64,000 nt of DNA from CAYXPR01 sp964467255 (lineage in GTDB: Bacteria > Pseudomonadota > Alphaproteobacteria > Rickettsiales > RGZB01), in the NCBI GenBank assembly GCA_964467255.1, contig CAYXPR010000002.1, positions 62,001 to 126,000 of the forward strand. Direction: 5' to 3'. A model generated the notes under the pieces. That model was not told the DNA's origin and did no database searches. It saw nothing but the letters and a program-made list of their open reading frames with translations. The first letter of the stretch is position 1, and every line of letters starts with the position of its first letter. Both the position numbers and the translations under genes were made by a program. Shown piece after piece: positions 60,018-64,000 of this stretch.

Positions 60018-61643
60018 TCACTGATATTTATCTTTGGTTATAATAAACGCCATACGCTCCATAATGCGCTCACGCGATTCAGGCAAATCTTTACCCTGTT
60101 CCTCTTCTGCCAGCAACTGCTGATATAGGCGCACGGCCTGCGATTTGTAACCCGCATGGTCGAGGATGACGGCAAGGTTATAGCGATATCCTAAATTATC
60201 CGGCGCCAGAATCACTGCGCGGCTGAGGTATTTCACCGCATCTTGCATGCGGCCCAGCTGCACATACACCATGCCAATCTGTGCCGCAATAGGGCTGAAT
60301 TCAGGGTTAATCTGCTCAAGCTCACGCAGCTCTTTCAGCGCATTTTCTGGCGCTTCTTCGCCCGCAAGCACAAGGAAGTTATTCATGGCAGGCCAGTAGT
60401 CAGGATAAATTTTTAGCAAATCAATGTACGTGGCGCGCGCATCGGAAAGCTGGCCGCTGCGATGGTAACTGGTGGCAAGGCCAAACAAGCCTTGTTTGTT
60501 CTGCGGGTCGGCTTCCACCACTTGCTTATAAAGCGCAACAGCACCCTCTATTTGGCCCGACATTAAGGCGTCATACGCCATTTCTAGTTTTGTCGGCACA
60601 TGGTCTTTACGGTTGGTGACGTTGATGTTCAGGCCAACATCGGCGCCGATGGTCTCATCTACTTTTTCATCCGGCGCAGGGAATGGATCCGCTGTTGCAC
60701 CATGCGTAATGGCCACAGGATTTATAACCTGCAATGACTTCGCCGGATCTTTCAACGTATCCGCCGGAATTTTATCGAGCATTTCTTTCGTATCTACCGG
60801 CAGCTGTTTTTCACCCAACGAAAAAAGCAGCACGCTGATGTCTTTCACGAATTTTTCATATTCAGGGTCTACGTCTGCCGGTTTATTTTGTGACGTGCGC
60901 ACACCTTTTAGCCAGTTTTCATAGCCTTTATCGAGTGGGTCAAAAGTGGGGTCGTTATCCAGCGGGCGATAGCGCACACTACGGGAATTCGGCTTGCGGC
61001 GCATCTGATCTTCGAGGGCCTTCCGGCGCTTGTTATCCGTTTCCGGTGTTTCATAGGTTACCTCGGTGCCACTTTCTGTTTGTAGCGGACTTGTAGGGCC
61101 TGTAATGCCTTTGCCTGATGAAGGAACGTCCACACCGCCCGCATGACCTGATTGACGCGGCGCGGCGCCCGGCTCGACTGGCGGCACCAATAATTTTTCA
61201 TTAATCTGTGGTATGGGCGGAATATAGGGCGCTGCACCGGGAGGAGGTGTCATGACGGGAGAGGCATTGCCAACAGGTGCTATGGGTGGAGTTGAAGTTA
61301 CGGATGGAACGGAATTCGGGAACGGAATCGCGGATGGGGCAGCACCGGGCGGAGATGCCGCAAACGGTGATGAGGGTGGGGGTGATGAGGGTGGTGGTGA
61401 TGCAAACGGCGATGCCGGAACTGCACCCGCCGGCGCTACCGCAAGCGGTGCAGCAGGAGCTGCATTCGGCATACCAGGAGCGGTAAGAAAGTCCGGTGGC
61501 GGCGGAAGATTCACCGCAGGAGGCTGTTGAGCAAAAACAGAGGGCGAAGCGGCTACAAAAAAACCCACAAGCGGAACACCCGCCACCGCCTGCAAGAAGC
61601 GTTTTGTTTTTTTCCAGCTGCCGCGGCGCGTGTGAATTCCCAT
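60018..61643 (-). CDS. Exported proline-rich TPR protein
   Basis: The 541-residue protein starts with a basic N terminus and a hydrophobic segment (about 17-38, FAQQ at the likely cleavage site). Residues 40-170 are very rich in Pro, Ala and Gly, with a short tandem PPPSSPPPSS. From about 350 there are four or five TPR units (AVALYKQVVEADPQN, ARATYIDLLKIYPDY, AVKYLSRAVILAPDN). It resembles MshN in general layout (signal or membrane helix plus TPR). It is first in the minus-strand run with pilT and pilU, so it probably serves the same machine. Confidence 0.7.
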   Translation of the reverse strand: MGIHTRRGSWKKTKRFLQAVAGVPLVGFFVAASPSVFAQQPPAVNLPPPPDFLTAPGMPNAAPAAPLAVAPAGAVPASPFASPPPSSPPPSSPFAASPPGAAPSAIPFPNSVPSVTSTPPIAPVGNASPVMTPPPGAAPYIPPIPQINEKLLVPPVEPGAAPRQSGHAGGVDVPSSGKGITGPTSPLQTESGTEVTYETPETDNKRRKALEDQMRRKPNSRSVRYRPLDNDPTFDPLDKGYENWLKGVRTSQNKPADVDPEYEKFVKDISVLLFSLGEKQLPVDTKEMLDKIPADTLKDPAKSLQVINPVAITHGATADPFPAPDEKVDETIGADVGLNINVTNRKDHVPTKLEMAYDALMSGQIEGAVALYKQVVEADPQNKQGLFGLATSYHRSGQLSDARATYIDLLKIYPDYWPAMNNFLVLAGEEAPENALKELRELEQINPEFSPIAAQIGMVYVQLGRMQDAVKYLSRAVILAPDNLGYRYNLAVILDHAGYKSQAVRLYQQLLAEEEQGKDLPESRERIMERMAFIITKDKYQ

Positions 61644-61808
61644 CAGCCTGTTTTGCTATTGTTTTTCATCGTCATAGCGAATTTCCTTGCGGAATATGCC
61701 GCCATGCTATGTAAATAATACGTTTTTTTTAGGCTTTTTCCACTAAATTAACTATATGTCTGGTGTTAAAATGCCTGTACCTACAATAACTTGTGTTGTT
61801 TGCGTAAC

Positions 61809-62894
61809 ATGAACTACTACCCCCTCATCCGGCCCTTGCTTTTCTGCCTGAAGGCCGAAGATGCTCACCACGCTGCCATCCTTGCGCTGCGCCTCAATCT
61901 TTTACCAAAACAAAAATACATCGATGACCCCGCTTTGCACATGACTGTGGGCGGCCTCGCTTTCAAAAATCCGGTGGGTATGGCCGCTGGTTTTGACAAG
62001 AACGCCGATGCCATTAAGGGCCTTTTTTCGCAAGGCTTTGGCTTTGTGGAGACCGGCACGGTGACGCCAAAACCACAAGGGGGTAACGCCAAACCTCGCC
62101 TCTTCAGGCTTTCTGAAGACAGCGCCATCATCAACCGCATGGGCTTTAACAACAAGGGATTGCCGCATTACAAAACGCAGCTGGAAAAATGGCAGCAGAA
62201 CAAGCCGAAACAATTTGCGGGAGTGCTCGGCGCAAATATCGGTCGCAATAAAGAAAGCCCGAATGACGCGAGCGATTACACCACCATGCTAGAGGGTGTG
62301 TATGGCCTGAGTGATTATATCACGGTGAATATTTCATCGCCCAACACGCCTGGCCTGCGCGATATGCAGAAGTTTGATATCCTGAACGGCTTTTTGAAAA
62401 GTGTGATGGAAAAGCGCAAGCAACTTGCGAAAGCTCACGGGAAAACCATTCCTGTCTTCGTAAAAATTGCGCCGGACATTGATGCCACCGAGCAGGAATC
62501 CATTGCGCAAGCCGTGGTCGCCAATGCGCTCGATGGCCTTATCATCGGCAATACGTCGGTGGGCCTTCGCAACACGCTGAAAAACACATCGTTGGCCAAT
62601 GAACAAGGCGGTTTAAGCGGCGCACCCATTTTCGCGTTTTCAACATCGGTGCTAAAAAACATGCACCAGCTCACCAAAGGCCGCGTACCGCTGATTGGTG
62701 CAGGCGGCATTGGCAGCGCCGAGGAGGCCTATGCCAAAATCCGTGCTGGCGCAAGCCTTGTGCAGGTTTATAGCATGTTGATATATAAGGGATTTTCACT
62801 TATCCCCACCATTAATACTGGCCTGCTGGCATTGCTGAAAAAAGACGGGCTTTCGCGCCTTGCCGATGCGGTGGGGGTAGACGCAGGTAAGTAA
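61809..62894 (+). CDS. pyrD: Dihydroorotate dehydrogenase (quinone)
   Basis: From the ATG at 61809 the class 2 enzyme has 361 residues; the in-frame start at 61791 adds six. It oxidises dihydroorotate to orotate with ubiquinone. The N-terminal membrane-binding helix (MNYYPLIRPLLFCLKAEDAH) is typical of class 2. FMN-binding blocks are NPVGMAAGFDKNADAI, VETGTVTPKPQ, RLFRLSEDSAIINRMGFNN, VNISSPNTPGLR with the catalytic serine, and LIGAGGIGSAEEAY. Confidence 0.96.
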   Translation: MNYYPLIRPLLFCLKAEDAHHAAILALRLNLLPKQKYIDDPALHMTVGGLAFKNPVGMAAGFDKNADAIKGLFSQGFGFVETGTVTPKPQGGNAKPRLFRLSEDSAIINRMGFNNKGLPHYKTQLEKWQQNKPKQFAGVLGANIGRNKESPNDASDYTTMLEGVYGLSDYITVNISSPNTPGLRDMQKFDILNGFLKSVMEKRKQLAKAHGKTIPVFVKIAPDIDATEQESIAQAVVANALDGLIIGNTSVGLRNTLKNTSLANEQGGLSGAPIFAFSTSVLKNMHQLTKGRVPLIGAGGIGSAEEAYAKIRAGASLVQVYSMLIYKGFSLIPTINTGLLALLKKDGLSRLADAVGVDAGK

Positions 62895-62991
62895 CTGCGC
62901 CGCCAATGGCTTTTTTTGCTTGCCAAGGCAGCGGTGGTGGGGTAAAAGAGCGCCTCCTTTGTAAGGAATTTTAGGAATTATAGGTAGTACC

Positions 62992-63291
62992 ATGGCAAAG
63001 CGTTGCGATATCACGAAAAAAGGTGTGCTGGTAGGCAATAAAGTCTCCCACTCCAATCACAAAACGAAAAAGCGTTTTGAACCGAACATCAAAAGCATTT
63101 CCTTGCTGAGCGATGCACTCGGTCGTTTCGTACGCCTGAACATTGCCACGAACACCATCCGCTCGATTGATAAAAACGGCGGTCTGGATAACTTCCTGCT
63201 GAAAACGTCCAACACGAAGCTGGGCGATGAAGCACTGAAGGTGAAAAAGAAAATCAAAAAGGCCCTCGCGAAAGCTGAAAAAGCCGCGTAA
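62992..63291 (+). CDS. rpmB: 50S ribosomal protein L28
   Basis: The 99-residue protein begins MAKRCDITKKGVLVGNKVSH and continues with SNHKTKKRFEPNI and a C-terminal basic helix. It is longer than the 78 residues of E. coli L28, as usual in alphaproteobacteria. The zinc-binding cysteines of some L28 forms are absent apart from one. A terminator follows. Confidence 0.96.
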   Translation: MAKRCDITKKGVLVGNKVSHSNHKTKKRFEPNIKSISLLSDALGRFVRLNIATNTIRSIDKNGGLDNFLLKTSNTKLGDEALKVKKKIKKALAKAEKAA

Positions 63292-63311
63292 GGTTCTTAA
63301 GAATGAACAAT

Positions 63312-63341
63312 AAAAAAGCCCGCTTTTTAGCGGGTTTTTTT
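63312..63341. terminator. Bidirectional terminator after rpmB
   Basis: CCCGCT and AGCGGG pair around TTTT, with A6 before and T7 after. It ends rpmB on one strand and overlaps the stop of the 119-residue gene on the other. Confidence 0.88.
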
Positions 63342-63699
63342 ATGCTGAATTCTTGAGTTCGCGTAAAAAATGCTTGGCCTCTGCATAAATATGTCCTGTT
63401 AAAGTAGAGTATTCCTCTTTCCCCAGCTCCTTTAGCGTTTCTTCTTGCGCTAAAATAAGGAAATGAAGTTCCCTTGGGGAAAGCCGAAGCTTGGTATTTC
63501 CCACCTCTGCGTGGTCATATTTTTCTTTTATTTTCTGAAAAAAATTCTCAGCTTCTTGTAAGCTCCATCCTGTATGAGAAAATTCCCATCCAAATCCCAA
63601 TAACGGCTGCAGCAACGCATTGTAAGCTATGCCCAACTCTGTTGGAGCTAGATAAATCTCTATATGGTTAGGAAGTTTTATCTCAGCCATCCATTTCAT
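63340..63699 (-). CDS. Immunity-like hypothetical protein
   Basis: I do not recognise this 119-residue protein. It is acidic to neutral, with aromatic residues in the centre (GFGWEFSHTGWSL), and mainly helical in the second half (LSPRELHFLILAQEETLKEL). Small proteins of this kind often follow toxin genes as immunity factors. It begins directly after the stop of the 72-residue gene, and the two share the N-terminal pattern M-x-W-x-A-E-x-K-[IL]-P-x-H-I. AT-rich codons unlike most of the window suggest an accessory gene. Confidence 0.6.
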   Translation of the reverse strand: MKWMAEIKLPNHIEIYLAPTELGIAYNALLQPLLGFGWEFSHTGWSLQEAENFFQKIKEKYDHAEVGNTKLRLSPRELHFLILAQEETLKELGKEEYSTLTGHIYAEAKHFLRELKNSA

Positions 63700-63918
63700 T
63701 TATTTTACCTTAGTCCATGCACTTAGAGGCACACTAAAATGCTTTAGCGCATATCTTTGCGCGCCCTCTATATCCATATAAAGATAATCCCACGTGCAGC
63801 GGGTATTGTTTCCCTCGTATATATACAAATAGTACAAGCCGGAATTTTCTTTTGTTCCCTTATCTTTTATAACACAGCGAATATGTTTAGGAATTTTGGT
63901 TTCTGCTTCCCAGTGCAT
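63700..63918 (-). CDS. Small immunity-like hypothetical protein
   Basis: The product has 72 residues and is rich in Tyr and Trp (LYYLYIYEG, TRCTWDYLYMD), with a compact alpha/beta look. Its first 13 residues match the next gene at eight positions. It starts two bases after the stop of an open frame that leaves the window, so the three genes form an operon. The function is unknown; an immunity or partner role is inferred from the arrangement. Confidence 0.6.
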   Translation of the reverse strand: MHWEAETKIPKHIRCVIKDKGTKENSGLYYLYIYEGNNTRCTWDYLYMDIEGAQRYALKHFSVPLSAWTKVK

Positions 63919-63920
63919 CT

Positions 63921-64000
63921 CTACTTATCCTTAAAATAATTATGATGTTTCCCAATATCCAGCCACTCACCATTGATTTCCTCTTGAACATGAAAGTGGG
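63921..64000 (-). CDS. C-terminal end of an unidentified protein, possibly a polymorphic toxin
   Basis: Only the last 25 residues are in the window: a frame ending HFHVQEEINGEWLDIG, then KHHNYFKDK and a TAG stop at 63921-63923. Paired histidines in short HxH and KHH patterns at the extreme C terminus recall toxin domains of the nuclease type carried by large secreted proteins. The two small genes right after it fit the toxin-immunity order. With so little sequence this is only a suggestion. Confidence 0.4.
   Translation of the reverse strand, partial: HFHVQEEINGEWLDIGKHHNYFKDK

Noticed and set aside
61360..61420. Tandem repeat suggesting phase variation
   Set aside because: The repeated GATGAGGGTGG unit simply encodes Ser/Pro repeats in the TPR protein; two imperfect copies in multiples of three would not shift the frame.

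Overview
The window reads as chromosomal DNA of a Gram-negative alphaproteobacterium with moderate G+C. The evidence is the rpsU next to a COQ9 gene, the split pntAA-pntAB-pntB transhydrogenase, a RibA with an alphaproteobacterial-style N-terminal extension, an IalB-family secreted protein, and the tkt-gap-pgk-fba-thiE-efp-suhB run. A porin, lipoproteins and an OmpA-domain protein show an outer membrane. Chemoreceptor and CheY genes suggest motility. I cannot fix the order; a lineage outside the well-studied Rhizobiales and Rhodobacterales is a guess. No rRNA, CRISPR array, prophage or insertion sequence was seen, and no stretch above about 300 bases lacks a gene.

Layout. 1-650: end of a chemotaxis operon (CheY, STAS). 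890-7172: a secreted dioxygenase-like protein, fumC, a base-excision glycosylase, an anchored tyrosine-rich lysozyme, purB, and two membrane proteins. 7169-10063: an orphan 602-residue protein and a receiver-ATPase regulator. 10322-13674: tRNA-Met, a porin and a chemoreceptor. 13713-20849: mixed accessory genes, including a secreted protein with foreign-looking codon use, a SulP transporter and a SprT-like protease. 21109-24076: the transhydrogenase operon, ending in a nested palindrome. 24271-28910: rpsU, coq9, purK-purE, a YdcH-like protein, ubiX and ribA. 29122-30779: ialB, tsaB and rimI. 30783-40340: one long minus-strand run, tkt-gap-pgk-fba-thiE-efp-suhB-ompA, combining central carbon metabolism with translation and envelope genes. 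40450-41521: two small orphan genes. 41734-49395: gltX, def-fmt-truA-queF (translation start and tRNA modification), trhO and guaA.

The most unusual region is 49536-61643. It encodes a type IV pilus or type II secretion-like inner-membrane machine: an MshE/PilB-like ATPase, a PilC/GspF platform, a PilM-PilN (GspL)-like fusion, a PilO/GspM-like protein and a periplasmic GspB/GspC-like protein, followed by an ABC ATPase. Facing them are PilU, PilT and a proline-rich TPR protein. No pilin, prepilin peptidase or secretin is present. After pyrD and rpmB, the right edge (63340-64000) holds an AT-rich accessory cluster that looks like the tail of a polymorphic toxin with two immunity-like genes.

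Many genes appear to start at GTG or TTG (thiE, gap, tkt, rpsU and several pilus genes). Several leaders carry inverted repeats that may be operators or translational switches; these are listed as findings. All identifications come from reading the sequence and remembered family motifs; no search was run.
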